A DNA stretch of 64,000 nt from Clostridia bacterium (GTDB taxonomy: Bacteria; Bacillota; Clostridia; Christensenellales; CAG-138), in the NCBI GenBank assembly GCA_030533005.1, contig JAUNJX010000007.1, positions 1 to 64,000 on the forward strand, given 5' to 3'. The notes under the pieces are model-generated. The model had not been told where the DNA came from and searched no databases. It was given only the letters and a program-made list of their open reading frames with translations. Made by a program: the position numbers and the translations under genes. Positions 42,380-52,015 of the stretch are shown here, in pieces (within the stretch, counting starts at the first letter, position 1; every line of letters begins with the position of its first letter).

Positions 42380-43996
42380 TTATCTGTCTTTTCGCCGTTT
42401 CAGCACGGGGATCGCGCCCGCAAGCACAAGCAGCACCATGCCGCATGCCGCGCCGCCCGTAGAGGGCACGCCCGCAACGGGCGTTTTGCCAAGCTTTTCT
42501 TCCTTCAGCCTTTTCGCTTCCGCTTCGCGTTCCCGCCACGCCGCAAGGTCAAAATCCGTAAAGCCGCTGTTGATCGCGCGGCTCGTGCCGCTTCCGCCGC
42601 CCGATCCTCCACGCTGCACGATCATGAAGGGGCTGCACGCCGTTATGGTCATCTCTAAGCCCGTGCCGTCCGCCGCTACGCGCATGTCCTCATAGACGAT
42701 GCTGCCGTTCTGCAATTTATGCGCCGCCTTGTAGACTGCACCGCTCACTACGGCATAGGGTATTTTGACCGTCTCCGCCTTGGGCAAGGTATAGATGATA
42801 CCCCGCGCCGGGTCGTTCGCGTCGCTGCGCGCGCCCGACCATGCCTGCAGCTCGAATTTTTCGCCAAACGCGCTGTAGCCAGCGGCGGCAGCCGCACGTT
42901 CAAGCTCTGCGCCATCGGCGGCGTTAAGCAAGGGACGCTTCACGATGGTGACCTTGTCCGCGTCCGCCACAGCATCGCCGTTGGGGTCATGATTGCCGCC
43001 CGCGTCCCATGTAAGGTCGGAATAGGATATTAAGCCCACCGCGCCGTCGCCGTCGATATGTCCGACCAATTCGTCTGTCAGCATGCTCTGCTCCGTTGCG
43101 ACGATCAAGCCCTCGTTATGGATCGCGCCGTTGGGGCCGATCTCAAGGGCTGCACTTTTGCCGGGCGATGCAAATAAATTCAGATACCCGCCGCGCGTGA
43201 TCACCAGCGTCCCCTCGATACGAAGCGTCGTGTTGCCAAGGCTCCATATCATCCTGTCGGGTATGATAAGGCGCGCGCCCGCAGGCACCGTCAGCACGTT
43301 GCCGCCACCGTAATTCGCCGCCTCGTAGATCATTTTATGCCCCAGCTTGCCGGGTACGCTGGTGAATATGGCGTAGTATTCGTTGCCGGCGCTCGCGTAA
43401 CGCTGCATCAAATCAAAGGCGGGCTTGACATACTGCGGCATCATGATGGAAAACGGCCACTCCCTGTTGCCGATGGTCACCGGGTCACCGTCATAATTCA
43501 CCGCATTGCCGCGCCTGTTTTGTATCGTCACGGGTATCACCGCCTGCTTGCCCATTTGATCCGTGATGGTCACGTTCGCCGTACCCGCACCCATGGCAAT
43601 CAGCACCACATGCGGATATTCAAAGCCTATCCAATCCACATGCACGACGTTTTCGTTGCTGGAGGTTATGGCCGTGGGGCGCACGCGCGCCGCCGTCGTT
43701 GACGGATCATAATCCGGCATGGGCCAGCCCTGTCCCGCGCTGTCCAGGAAACCGCCAGAGGACACCGGGGTCGCGCCGCTTGAATCGATGGTGAAATGCG
43801 GCAGCACGCGCAACGCAGCGCCATAGCCGTTAGAAAACGAAGCCACTGGCAATCTGCTTGCCTGCCCGTTTGCCGGGTGCGTATCGCCGCCAAGCGGCCA
43901 AAGCTCGTGCAGCACCAGCGTGCCTGCAGCGCTCGCGCTCACGGCGACGCCAAGGACGAGAACGACCGCCAGGCAAAGCGAAAATATCCTGCGCAT
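42380..43996 (-). CDS. Cell wall-anchored surface protein with VPSTG sorting signal
   Basis: 538 residues. A signal peptide (FSLCLAVVLVLGVAVSASAAG) starts the protein. The middle includes a beta region with Big-like character (AITSSNENVVHVDW...GTANVTITDQMGKQAVIPVTI) and a right-handed repeat-like stretch (LVITRGGYLNLFASPGKSAALEIG). After a charged coiled-coil-prone linker (WREREAEAKRLKEEKLGK) comes a sorting signal: VPSTGG, a hydrophobic helix, then KRRKDR. A sortase should attach it to peptidoglycan. The function is unknown. It lies downstream of the kinase and XRE genes, with its own promoter and a hairpin over its ribosome binding site. Confidence 0.75.
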   Translation of the reverse strand: MRRIFSLCLAVVLVLGVAVSASAAGTLVLHELWPLGGDTHPANGQASRLPVASFSNGYGAALRVLPHFTIDSSGATPVSSGGFLDSAGQGWPMPDYDPSTTAARVRPTAITSSNENVVHVDWIGFEYPHVVLIAMGAGTANVTITDQMGKQAVIPVTIQNRRGNAVNYDGDPVTIGNREWPFSIMMPQYVKPAFDLMQRYASAGNEYYAIFTSVPGKLGHKMIYEAANYGGGNVLTVPAGARLIIPDRMIWSLGNTTLRIEGTLVITRGGYLNLFASPGKSAALEIGPNGAIHNEGLIVATEQSMLTDELVGHIDGDGAVGLISYSDLTWDAGGNHDPNGDAVADADKVTIVKRPLLNAADGAELERAAAAAGYSAFGEKFELQAWSGARSDANDPARGIIYTLPKAETVKIPYAVVSGAVYKAAHKLQNGSIVYEDMRVAADGTGLEMTITACSPFMIVQRGGSGGGSGTSRAINSGFTDFDLAAWREREAEAKRLKEEKLGKTPVAGVPSTGGAACGMVLLVLAGAIPVLKRRKDR

Positions 43997-44003
43997 AAGA
44001 AAA

Positions 44004-44038
44004 GCCCCCCTATGTATCCATATGGGGGCAGTATAGCA
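44004..44038 (-). promoter_or_regulatory. Promoter -10 and Shine-Dalgarno-masking hairpin of the surface protein gene
   Basis: On the minus strand an extended -10 TGCTATACT is followed at once by GCCCCC-A-TATG-GATA-CATA-G-GGGGGC. The mRNA should begin inside or just before this stem, and the right arm holds the only ribosome binding site (GGGGGG) before the ATG. The fold would therefore block translation until opened. Confidence 0.55.
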
Positions 44039-44069
44039 AATCGCAGCCTGACTTTGGTATGCAGGCTGC

Positions 44070-45452
44070 TTACCGCAACCCGTTTTCGTAGGCTTTTGCG
44101 GCATTCGCCATAATGACGGCAAGCTCGCCCATGGTGTAATGATCGTGCTTTCCTACGCCGTCAAAGATCCCGTTTTCCGCAACGAAGGGCTCCGCGACGC
44201 GGATACCCGGATATTCGCCCGTATCCTCCTTGCCCATCAGCGATTCCCAGTCCCCCACACGCGCCGGCCAGAAGAATTTCACCACGCAATAGGTAAGGAT
44301 GCGCTTATCCACGCGGTCGTCATCCTCCATGATCCAAGGAAAGAAGCTGTGATCCGATTCATGCGGATAGCGCGGCTCCGGCTCGGGCAGGTTCTGCATA
44401 TAGACGCCATCCAGCCCAAACACCCGCACACCCATGTCGCGGATGGTTCCGTTTGTGACATAGCCCGCCTCCTCGCCGTCAGCCGTAAAGAAATCCGTGC
44501 CGAATTTTTCATTGAGATACGCAACGGATTCTTCTATCAAGGCAGGGTCGGCGTCCGTTACCCACATGGCGTCGTCCACGCCGAACACATGGGCGGGCTT
44601 TTTGCTCTCCCCGATGCGTATGCCGATAAGCAGCGCCGCAGTCAGGCTCAACAGCGCCGCAGACGCAATGACAAGGCCGCGCAGCAGCCTTCTTTGCGGA
44701 CGAAGCTGCAAAAGCGCGCGCTGGAAGGCGGCGGCGCTCGCATAGCGATCCTTGGGCGCAAAGGCGGTGCTTCTTCGCACGACCTCCGCCACCTCTTTTT
44801 TCCGTATCCGCGCATACGCGTCCGGCAGCGTGATCTCCCCCGTGAGCATATACAGCAACACCATGCCCAACGCGTATACATCCGTACGCGCGTCCGTCTG
44901 CGCATAGCCGTACTGCTCCGGCGGGCAAAACGCCGCGGTGCCAAGGGCCTGCGTGTCGCGCCTGCTGTCGGGATCGTATTCTCTTGCAATGCCAAAGTCG
45001 ATCAGATACGGACGCTCGTCCATCCCAATGATGATGTTCTGCGGCTTCACATCTCTATGGATCACGGGCGGCTGCTGCGCATGCAGATACGAAAGCGTAT
45101 CGCAAAGCGATATGGCGATAGACAGCGCCTGCTTTTCGCCCGGATGCCTTTCCTCCCTATAGCGATCAAGCGGGCAGCCCTCGATATAATCCCGCACAAG
45201 GTAACAGCATGTCCCGTCCGTATAGGTATCGCGCCATTTGGGAATAAGCGGATATGCCAGGCGCGATAAAATTCCCCCCTCCTCGGCTTGCGCGGCGTCC
45301 TTGGCAAAGCATTTCACGATGCAGCTTTGGCCGCTTTCGCGCGCCCTTGCCAGTATGGTTTCCGCGCCGTCCTCTTTTTTTGAGAGCAGCTCCAACAGCT
45401 CATATTTTTCCAGCAGGGCAGAAGGATACGTCCCTGTAAAATCCATCGTCAT
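44070..45452 (-). CDS. Membrane serine/threonine protein kinase
   Basis: 460 residues. A Hanks-type kinase domain fills residues 15-260: invariant Lys in CIVKCFAKD, catalytic loop IHRDVKPQNIII, DFG as LIDFGIAREYD, and a P+1 region GTAAFCPPEQYG. The glycine-rich loop is poorly conserved. One membrane helix (LVIASAALLSLTAALLIGI) follows, then an extracellular domain of about 170 residues without PASTA repeats, which I do not recognise. The ATG overlaps the XRE gene by four bases, so regulator and kinase are coupled. Confidence 0.88.
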   Translation of the reverse strand: MTMDFTGTYPSALLEKYELLELLSKKEDGAETILARARESGQSCIVKCFAKDAAQAEEGGILSRLAYPLIPKWRDTYTDGTCCYLVRDYIEGCPLDRYREERHPGEKQALSIAISLCDTLSYLHAQQPPVIHRDVKPQNIIIGMDERPYLIDFGIAREYDPDSRRDTQALGTAAFCPPEQYGYAQTDARTDVYALGMVLLYMLTGEITLPDAYARIRKKEVAEVVRRSTAFAPKDRYASAAAFQRALLQLRPQRRLLRGLVIASAALLSLTAALLIGIRIGESKKPAHVFGVDDAMWVTDADPALIEESVAYLNEKFGTDFFTADGEEAGYVTNGTIRDMGVRVFGLDGVYMQNLPEPEPRYPHESDHSFFPWIMEDDDRVDKRILTYCVVKFFWPARVGDWESLMGKEDTGEYPGIRVAEPFVAENGIFDGVGKHDHYTMGELAVIMANAAKAYENGLR

Positions 45453-45892
45453 TCTTTTCTCTCTCCCAGAAGCGTCGCGCCTCTTTCATGAAGCAGCTCC
45501 TGCGTTTGGAAAATGTCATAGTGGTTGCTGATCGCAAAAAGCAGCGCCGCGTCCCGCTCTATACGCGGATACAGCGCGGGCTTTTGCGCGGACGAAAGCA
45601 TATGCTGGCTCTCCTCCACGTCCAGCCCCAGCCCTATGCAAAGCTGCACGACCTTATCGCGGCCCGGCGCGCGCACGCCAGAAAGAAGCTGATAGCCATA
45701 TACGCGTTCGACGCCGCTTTTGGCGATCAGCTGTTCCTTGGTCATGCCGGTTCTTTGCAGATGCGCCGCCACCCGCTCCTGAAAGGACGCGACATGCAGC
45801 GCATCCCGATTTTCCCTTACAAAGCATGAAAAATCGCGGGACGCGAAGATGCGGTTGAGCAGCGCCCCGGTGGTAAGCCGTTTTTGTTCCAT
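45449..45892 (-). CDS. XRE-family helix-turn-helix protein
   Basis: 147 residues. The central HTH (FQERVAAHLQRTGMTKEQLIAKSGVERVYGYQLLSG, shown by its pattern around residues 45-80) is of the Cro/CI type. The flanks are unfamiliar; the C-terminal part is helical (ALLFAISNHYDIFQTQELLHERG). The ATG at EQKRLTTG has GGGAG seven bases upstream. It sits 18 bases after dnaB and overlaps the kinase gene, so it may be a substrate or partner of that kinase. Confidence 0.75.
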   Translation of the reverse strand: MEQKRLTTGALLNRIFASRDFSCFVRENRDALHVASFQERVAAHLQRTGMTKEQLIAKSGVERVYGYQLLSGVRAPGRDKVVQLCIGLGLDVEESQHMLSSAQKPALYPRIERDAALLFAISNHYDIFQTQELLHERGATLLGERKE

Positions 45893-45909
45893 GGCGATCT
45901 CCCTGTGCG

Positions 45910-47235
45910 TCAATATTCCTCGCGCCCGGTCGCGTTGGTGAATTTGGCGACGTTATCGATCCACGCAAGATGCACCGTGCCTGTGGGGCCGTTTCGGTGC
46001 TTGGCGACGATCAGCTCCGTATCGTTATCGTCGCTTTCGCCATAGACGGCGGGGCGGTAGAGCATCATAATGATATCCGCGTCCTGCTCGATGGCGCCGG
46101 ATTCACGCAGATCCGCCATCATGGGGCGGTGATCCTTACGCGCCTCGGGGCCGCGGGAAAGCTGGGAAAGCAATATAATGGGGATATTCAGCTCGCGCGC
46201 CATGATCTTGAGGGAGCGCGTGATCTCGGATATCTCGAGCACACGGTTGTCCGATTTGCCGGAAGTCTGCATCAGCTGCAAATAGTCGATGATGATAAGA
46301 TCCAGCCCCTCGCGGGACTGCAAGCGCCTGCACTTGCTGCGAATGCCCGCAACGCCTGCCGCCGCGTTGTCGTCGATATAGATGTTGCAGCCCGAAAGTG
46401 AGGGCAGCGCGTCCGCGATGCGCAGCAGCTCATCGTCCTCCACGCTGCCGCTGTTGACGTGCTGCATGTCTACAGCCGCCTCGGCGCAGAGCATGCGCTT
46501 GACGAGCTGCTCGGCGGACATTTCCAGGCTGAATATGCATACCGTGGCGCCCTTGAGCGCCGCGTTTTGCGCCAAATTCAGCGCGAACGCCGTTTTGCCC
46601 ATGGAGGGGCGTCCCGCGATGATGATGAGGTCGCTTTTTTGCAGGCCGCTTGTCATGGCGTCCAAGTCCGTAAAGCCCGTGGGCACGCCCACAAGGCTAC
46701 CCTTATGCTTGATCAGCTCGCCTATGTGATCATAGCTTTCGATCAGGGTATCGCTGATGTGCACCAGCGTATCCTGCTTTTTGCCCATGGAGATGTTGTA
46801 AACGGCGCGCTCCGCGTCGTCGAGCATCTGTTCAAGCGGCTTTGCGCCCTCCATCGCGTCATGGACGATGCCGCCGCCCGCTTCCGCAAGCCGCCGCATG
46901 ATGGAGCGTTCCTCCACGATCTCGATATACTTTTCCACGTTGGCAGCCGTGGGCGTTACCATGGAAAGCTCCGCAAGGTACGCCAAATTGCCAGCCATCG
47001 TGAGCTTTCCGTCGCGCTGGAGCATCTCGGCGAGCGTCACCACATCCACGATGCTGCCCTTTGCCGCGACCTTTGCCATGGCGTCAAAAATGACCTGATG
47101 GCGCGGCTGGAAAAAGTCGCTGACGACCAGGCGCTCCAGCGCCGTCTCCACAGCGCTTTGCGCCAGAATCATGCTGCCCAGCACCGCGCGTTCGGCCTCC
47201 TCGTTGCGGGGCATGGTGTTTGTGCCTGTGAGCAT
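45910..47235 (-). CDS. dnaB: Replicative DNA helicase
   Basis: 441 residues. The N-terminal domain begins PRNEEAERAVLGSMI, and the RecA-like C-terminal domain has Walker A IIAGRPSMGKTAFALNLA, Walker B GLDLIIIDYLQLM and the conserved QLSRGPEARKDHRP-type loop with DLRESGAIEQDAD. The hexameric helicase drives fork movement. AAGGAG precedes the ATG. rplI lies five bases upstream, the standard Firmicutes arrangement. Confidence 0.96.
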   Translation of the reverse strand: MLTGTNTMPRNEEAERAVLGSMILAQSAVETALERLVVSDFFQPRHQVIFDAMAKVAAKGSIVDVVTLAEMLQRDGKLTMAGNLAYLAELSMVTPTAANVEKYIEIVEERSIMRRLAEAGGGIVHDAMEGAKPLEQMLDDAERAVYNISMGKKQDTLVHISDTLIESYDHIGELIKHKGSLVGVPTGFTDLDAMTSGLQKSDLIIIAGRPSMGKTAFALNLAQNAALKGATVCIFSLEMSAEQLVKRMLCAEAAVDMQHVNSGSVEDDELLRIADALPSLSGCNIYIDDNAAAGVAGIRSKCRRLQSREGLDLIIIDYLQLMQTSGKSDNRVLEISEITRSLKIMARELNIPIILLSQLSRGPEARKDHRPMMADLRESGAIEQDADIIMMLYRPAVYGESDDNDTELIVAKHRNGPTGTVHLAWIDNVAKFTNATGREEY

Positions 47236-47239
47236 GGGA

Positions 47240-47689
47240 TTACTCCTTTATCGGCAGTACCTCTACCTTGAATTTGCTGTCGGTCTTTTCGTATAGATGC
47301 GCCGTCACGTCCGTAATGCCAAGGGTCTTGATGGGCTCGTCAAGGCGTATCTTTTTCTTATCCACCTCGATATCGTACTGCTCCTTTAGCGCCTGCGCGA
47401 TCTCCGCAACGCCTATGGAGCCGAACAAGCGCCCCTGCCCGGCCTTTGCATAGACCTTCACGGTCAGGCCGCTCATCTCGTTGGCAAGCGCCTTGGCGTT
47501 TTTGCGCTGCACCTCCAGCCTGTGCTGATCCGCGCCTTTTTTGAGGGTGGCCGCGTGCATGTTATTGGCGTCCGCCATGACCGCAAGACCCTGCGGGATG
47601 AGGAAATTGCGGGCATAGCCGTCGTTGACGTTGACGATCTCGCCGTTTTTGCCCTTGCCCTTTACATCCGCCGTTAATAGTACCTTCAT
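47240..47689 (-). CDS. rplI: 50S ribosomal protein L9
   Basis: 149 residues. The N-terminal RNA-binding domain [34 protein letters not shown] is the L9 signature, followed by the long helix and C-terminal domain ([15 protein letters not shown]). The start overlaps the gdpP stop by four bases (ATGA). Confidence 0.96.
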   Translation of the reverse strand: MKVLLTADVKGKGKNGEIVNVNDGYARNFLIPQGLAVMADANNMHAATLKKGADQHRLEVQRKNAKALANEMSGLTVKVYAKAGQGRLFGSIGVAEIAQALKEQYDIEVDKKKIRLDEPIKTLGITDVTAHLYEKTDSKFKVEVLPIKE

Positions 47690-49638
47690 TTGATATCCGC
47701 CTCCTGTAAATATGATTGTATGGCAGCCGTAAGCTGCTCTATCGCCTCATCGATGGTCACGTTTCTCAGCTGCGCGCCCGCTACCGTCATGTGTCCCCCG
47801 CCGCCAAGCTTCTCAAGTATCAGCTGCACGCTTATAACGCCCGTGCTGCGCCCGCTGATCATCACCACGCCGTTGATGTTGGAGAGTACGAACGCCGCCG
47901 AAATATCCCGTATGGTGATCAGCTCATCCGCTGCCTGCGCAGCGATCAGCTGCGCGTCCGACATGCCGTCGGGGCAGGTGGAGATGGCAATGCCCTTTTC
48001 CATGATCAAGGCGGACTGCACCACGCGCGTGCGCTCCCGGTACACCGCCATATCGTCCTGAAACATCATCTTGACCGCGCTGTTGTCCGCGCCGCTGCGC
48101 TTTAGGTAGCTCGCCGCCTCGAAGGTGCGCGCGCCCACGTTGAACACGAACCGCTTGGTGTCAAGCGTGATGCCTGTAAGCAGCGCACCGCACTCAAAGG
48201 TGGTGGGCTTTACGTTATCGTCAAAATACTGGATGACCTCGGTGACGATCTCGCAGACCGACGACGCGCCCGCCTCCATATAGCTTAACGTCGGGTTCGC
48301 CAGCGCGTCCACGGGCCGCCTGTGATGATCGATGATGACGGTCTTGCCCGCCCGCTCGTAGAGCGACTTATCCATGACCGTCGTGGAGCGCTGCGTATCC
48401 ACCACCACCATCACCGCGTCCGGACGCATGATGGCATGCGCCTGCTCCGGCGTGAGGATGCGTTCATGGTATATCTTATTGGCGCGCATGGTATCAAGCG
48501 CCGCGCGTATGGTGATATTGGGCGCATCCAGCACCATATAGGCAAATTTGCAGTTGACGTGGTTGGCACAGCGCATTACGCCAAGGGCTGCGCCCACGCA
48601 GTCCATATCCGAATTCTTGTGCCCCATCACAAACACCTGATCGGTATTCTCGATAAGCTGCCGCAGCGCGCGGGCAAAAAGGCGTATCTTGACCCGGCTG
48701 TAGCGCGTTGTCACCATCTTGTTACCGCCGTAGAACACGAAGTTGGAGCCTTTTTTTACGACCGCCTGATCGCCGCCGCGCCCCAGCGCCAGCTCCATGC
48801 TCTCCCGCGCCGCCTCGTCCGACGCGTTCATGCGCTCCGCAGCGCCTATGGCGATGGAAAGCGTGACGGACTGGTTGGTGCCCGTGTCGATTCCGCGGAC
48901 GCTGTCGAGCAGCGGAAAGCGTTTCTTTTCAAGCTCCGCCAAGCGTTTCGCCTCAAAGAGCACATAGAACTTGGCGTTCTCATAGCGGCGATAGACGCCC
49001 TCAACGCCCTGCACAAACTCCTTGACCTGCTTTTCCACCTCCGTCAGCACGGAATTGCGGCGGAACTGCTCGTTGGCGGCAAGATCCTCGTAGTTATCCA
49101 CGCTGATGATGGCGACCGTAGGCATCTGTTCCTCATAAAGGCGGGAATAGTGCAGCGCCTCCGTACGATCGATCCAGTATTGGAAGGTAAGGGGTCGCAT
49201 CTTGGCGTTCCGGCGCTTGACATGCATGTTGGTCACGGTAAAGCTGCGGCCATTGCGCTCGGTAATAAGCGTTTTTTGCGGTATGGGCAGCTCGATGTTA
49301 GGCAGCGTCTGCTTGATGTCCTTGCCCGCATACATCGCGCGCAGGGCTTTGTTTTCCCAAAGGATGCGTCCGTTTGCATCAAATATGCAGGCGGGAATAT
49401 CCACGCGGCTGATCACGCTGCCCGCAGCGGACTGGTTGTCGCGGAAAACATCATCGTAAAGCGCCTGCGCCTCCTTGCGATAGCGTATGCCCTGCCCCAG
49501 CGCGAGCAGCAGCAGCGCGATGACCGCAACAGCCGCAAGCAGGCCGTAAAGCGGCCGCACGTCCTTAGCAAGCGCCGCGCAGCCCAGCAGCGTCGTGCAG
49601 GCAAAAAGAACGGTTATAAAGATAGGCGGTTTTCGCAC
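47686..49638 (-). CDS. gdpP: Cyclic-di-AMP phosphodiesterase GdpP
   Basis: 650 residues. Two N-terminal membrane helices are followed by a PAS-like domain, a degenerate GGDEF domain, and DHH ([26 protein letters not shown]) plus DHHA1 ([13 protein letters not shown]) domains that hydrolyse c-di-AMP. The GTG start has GGAGT upstream. The order yybS-gdpP-rplI-dnaB is conserved in Firmicutes and suggests co-expression with replication and ribosome genes. Confidence 0.93.
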   Translation of the reverse strand: MRKPPIFITVLFACTTLLGCAALAKDVRPLYGLLAAVAVIALLLLALGQGIRYRKEAQALYDDVFRDNQSAAGSVISRVDIPACIFDANGRILWENKALRAMYAGKDIKQTLPNIELPIPQKTLITERNGRSFTVTNMHVKRRNAKMRPLTFQYWIDRTEALHYSRLYEEQMPTVAIISVDNYEDLAANEQFRRNSVLTEVEKQVKEFVQGVEGVYRRYENAKFYVLFEAKRLAELEKKRFPLLDSVRGIDTGTNQSVTLSIAIGAAERMNASDEAARESMELALGRGGDQAVVKKGSNFVFYGGNKMVTTRYSRVKIRLFARALRQLIENTDQVFVMGHKNSDMDCVGAALGVMRCANHVNCKFAYMVLDAPNITIRAALDTMRANKIYHERILTPEQAHAIMRPDAVMVVVDTQRSTTVMDKSLYERAGKTVIIDHHRRPVDALANPTLSYMEAGASSVCEIVTEVIQYFDDNVKPTTFECGALLTGITLDTKRFVFNVGARTFEAASYLKRSGADNSAVKMMFQDDMAVYRERTRVVQSALIMEKGIAISTCPDGMSDAQLIAAQAADELITIRDISAAFVLSNINGVVMISGRSTGVISVQLILEKLGGGGHMTVAGAQLRNVTIDEAIEQLTAAIQSYLQEADIK

Positions 49639-49654
49639 GTCGTTACTCCTTTAC

Positions 49655-50578
49655 TCATTCCTCCGGCCCGTTGGTAGGCAGGTTTTTCAATCGGTCGCGC
49701 AGGTTGAAAACGCATTCCGCAATGCCCGTAAGGCAAAGCACAATGAGGCTGTAAGGGAAAAACAGGACATAGAGCACATAGCGCAGCGCCTGCCGCCCGC
49801 TAGACTGCCGGACGAACACGCGGGACATATACTCGCTGTAGCAAAACCCGTTCAGGGCAAATTCGCCCAGCAGGATCATTTCGATGGTAACGACGATGGC
49901 TCCTGCGTTTTTGAGGGACAGCAGCCGCACCGCGATCGCGCCCGCGACCAATATGCCAGCCCCCATCAAGGATTCCTTTGTCAGCCGCCAGTCCCAAAGC
50001 TTTGCCATGGGTCTAAGCTTTGCGCCGCCCTTTAGGGCTATCCACCTTAAGAGCAGCACATCCGCAAAGGCATAGGCCATGGCGGTCGCCATGACGGTGA
50101 TCATGGTCAATTGCGGCGTCATATCCAAAAGCACGGCGGAAAATGCCGGGGGCAGACTGTACCCCACCACCTTGCCCATGGCCTCATAGAGTGTTAGCAC
50201 CTGACCCGTCAGCTCCCGCATGGCGGCGTAAGCGTCCTCGCCCGCAAGCAGGGAGGGCAGGCAAAGCTCCAGATAATAGGCAACGGCAAAAAGCGCCGTC
50301 AGGCAGCCCACGGCGGAACGATATGGGCTTTGGTTTTTAAAAAGCAGTACGAGCGCCGCGGCGGCGGGCAGCAGCATAGCGATCGCATAAGGCGCCTGCA
50401 CGCCCGTAACAAGACCCACGCCCGCACAGGCTGCGACAAAGGCCGCCACCGTATACATACCGCCCCAGCACAGCGCCACATACGCAAGCGCCACGGGCAA
50501 AAGCAGCAGCACAGGCACAAAAATGCCGCCCGCAGCGCCCCAAAGCCCCAAGGCGATTATGACCAGTATTCGTTTCAT
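49655..50578 (-). CDS. DUF2232 (YybS-like) membrane protein
   Basis: About 307 residues with eight hydrophobic segments. The position directly upstream of gdpP and the layout fit YybS/DUF2232, a transporter-like membrane family without proven function. The ATG at KRILVIIALG was chosen because it starts the first helix; an in-frame ATG 33 bases upstream is possible but has its GGA directly against the codon. Neither start has a good ribosome binding site. Confidence 0.75.
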   Translation of the reverse strand: MKRILVIIALGLWGAAGGIFVPVLLLLPVALAYVALCWGGMYTVAAFVAACAGVGLVTGVQAPYAIAMLLPAAAALVLLFKNQSPYRSAVGCLTALFAVAYYLELCLPSLLAGEDAYAAMRELTGQVLTLYEAMGKVVGYSLPPAFSAVLLDMTPQLTMITVMATAMAYAFADVLLLRWIALKGGAKLRPMAKLWDWRLTKESLMGAGILVAGAIAVRLLSLKNAGAIVVTIEMILLGEFALNGFCYSEYMSRVFVRQSSGRQALRYVLYVLFFPYSLIVLCLTGIAECVFNLRDRLKNLPTNGPEE

Positions 50579-50733
50579 GGGTATGTTTGTTTCCAATTTT
50601 ATATCCTTCATCCTTTTCGGCTATTGTCTACACATATTTTATTGTAGCGCAAGCGGGGGCAGATTACAACAAATTCGTACATGAACTCATGCGTACAGTA
50701 TAAGCATAACTGTTTTAACGTAACCATAGCTTC

Positions 50734-50902
50734 GGGATTGTCAAGGGGCCGCGGCTCCTTGACTTCCAACCGCCCGAGGCGACATGTGCGGTGAGGGCGG
50801 AAGGCATTGTTTTGCAATGCCCTCTTTGCAATTTACAACGACCGTGAACGATAGGGAACAGTTGTAAATTGTAATCTCAGGCAAGGTCGCAGACCTTGCC
50901 TG
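50734..50902 (-). repeat. Modular hairpin repeat, copy B (inverted relative to copy A)
   Basis: Read on the minus strand, the block runs from the hairpin CAGGCAAGGTC / GACCTTGCCTG through a TTTACAAC / GTTGTAAA stem, GCATTG...CAATGC, a CCGCCC...GGGCGG stem and a terminal GTCAAGG / CCTTGAC hairpin ending in AATCCC. The module order is the same as in copy A. The opening and internal stems differ in sequence but keep pairing. It fills the gap between rpsR and yybS; I see no gene in the surrounding 400 bases. Confidence 0.75.
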
Positions 50903-50911
50903 AAGAACGCA

Positions 50912-50937
50912 AAACAGCCGTCATAAGACGACTGTTT
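50912..50937 (-). terminator. Terminator of the rpsF-ssb-rpsR operon
   Basis: On the minus strand AAACAGTCGTC-TTAT-GACGGCTGTTT then a short T-run, 38 bases past the rpsR stop. Confidence 0.65.
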
Positions 50938-50974
50938 GACATTCTAACGTTCTTCTGTGAAGTGGATTTTTGTT

Positions 50975-51226
50975 TTACTCTGCTACGTAGGGCAGCAGCG
51001 CCATAATGCGGGCGCGCTTGATGGCGATGGCCAGCTCGCGCTGGTGCCGTGCGCAAACGCCGCTCATACGGCGGGGCATGATCTTGCCGGACTCGGTAAC
51101 AAACTTGCGCAGCCTGCTCACGTCCTTATAATCGATATGCTCAACCTTATCTACGCAGAAGCCGCAAACCTTGCGGCGGCCCTTGCGGGGACGGGGTCTC
51201 ATGTTTTTGCGTTCTTCCATGGTCAA
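50975..51226 (-). CDS. rpsR: 30S ribosomal protein S18
   Basis: 83 residues with the S18 core [21 protein letters not shown] and the C-terminal [19 protein letters not shown] four-cysteine-like N-terminus is reduced to CGFC. Last gene of the rpsF-ssb-rpsR operon; S18 binds the ribosome together with S6. Confidence 0.96.
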   Translation of the reverse strand: MTMEERKNMRPRPRKGRRKVCGFCVDKVEHIDYKDVSRLRKFVTESGKIMPRRMSGVCARHQRELAIAIKRARIMALLPYVAE

Positions 51227-51256
51227 ACTCCTTTCTCGGTAATATAGCCCCGTTGT

Positions 51257-51679
51257 TTAGAACGGGAGCTGATCGTCCTCGATATCCGTGAAGCCTTCCG
51301 CCGCGGGCGGCGTGTTGCCGGCCGGGGCAGCTTCGTACGAGGGCGTGTAATTTCCGGAACCTTCGCGCGGCGTGAGGAATTCCACATCGTCCGCGATGAT
51401 CTCCGTTACATAGCGTTTCGTACCGTCCTTGGCGTCGTAAGTGCGGGTCTGGATCTCACCGATCACGGACACCTTGCGTCCCTTGGCAAGATACTTGGCA
51501 CAATTTTCGCCCAAGCCGCGCCACGCAATGATGTTGAAGAAATCGGTCTCTCTTTCGCCCTGCTGGTTCGCCCTCCTGCGGTTGACCGCAATGGAAAACG
51601 AGCACACGCTTACGCCGTTGGGCGTGGTGCGCAGTTCGGGATCACGGGTCAGGTTGCCAATCAATATCGCTTTGTTCAT
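51257..51679 (-). CDS. ssb: Single-stranded DNA-binding protein
   Basis: 140 residues. The OB-fold begins MNKAILIGNLTRDPELRTTPNGVSVCSFSIAVNRR and continues WRGLGENCAKYLAKGRKVSVIGEIQTR. A Pro/Gly/Ala linker leads to the acidic tip DIEDDQLPF that binds partner proteins. Placed between rpsF and rpsR as usual. Confidence 0.96.
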   Translation of the reverse strand: MNKAILIGNLTRDPELRTTPNGVSVCSFSIAVNRRRANQQGERETDFFNIIAWRGLGENCAKYLAKGRKVSVIGEIQTRTYDAKDGTKRYVTEIIADDVEFLTPREGSGNYTPSYEAAPAGNTPPAAEGFTDIEDDQLPF

Positions 51680-51727
51680 CTTCCTTATCTTCCTTTCCCA
51701 ACACGGTTCTATGCTTGTACGATGTGA

Positions 51728-52015
51728 TTACGCTTCGCGGCGCACGACCATGTAACGCATGATGTTCTCGTCGTTCTTGAAGTTACGCTCGAGCTCACGG
51801 GGGAGTTCGCTCGCCGCCTCAAAGTGCACGAGTACATAGTAACCTTCCGTCTTGTAATCGATGGGATAGGCGAGCTTTTTCTTTCCCCACTCATCCGTCT
51901 TTTCGATCACACCGCCGTTGGTGGCGATGATGCCGGCAAACTTGTCGATAACGGCACGATTGGCCTCCTCCTCAAGTTCCGGCGTGATGACGTACATTAC
52001 TTCGTATTTATTCAC
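51728..52015 (-). CDS. rpsF: 30S ribosomal protein S6
   Basis: 95 residues (NKYEVMYVITPELEEEANRAVIDKF, GKKKLAYPIDYKTEGYYVLVHFEA). The GTG start has AAGGAGG upstream and fits the family N-terminus; a longer frame upstream runs into the leader hairpin. The leader contains a strong GGGGGG/CCCCCC hairpin near the ribosome binding site, but I could not fit the known S6-S18 binding motif to it with confidence. Confidence 0.95.
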   Translation of the reverse strand: MNKYEVMYVITPELEEEANRAVIDKFAGIIATNGGVIEKTDEWGKKKLAYPIDYKTEGYYVLVHFEAASELPRELERNFKNDENIMRYMVVRREA

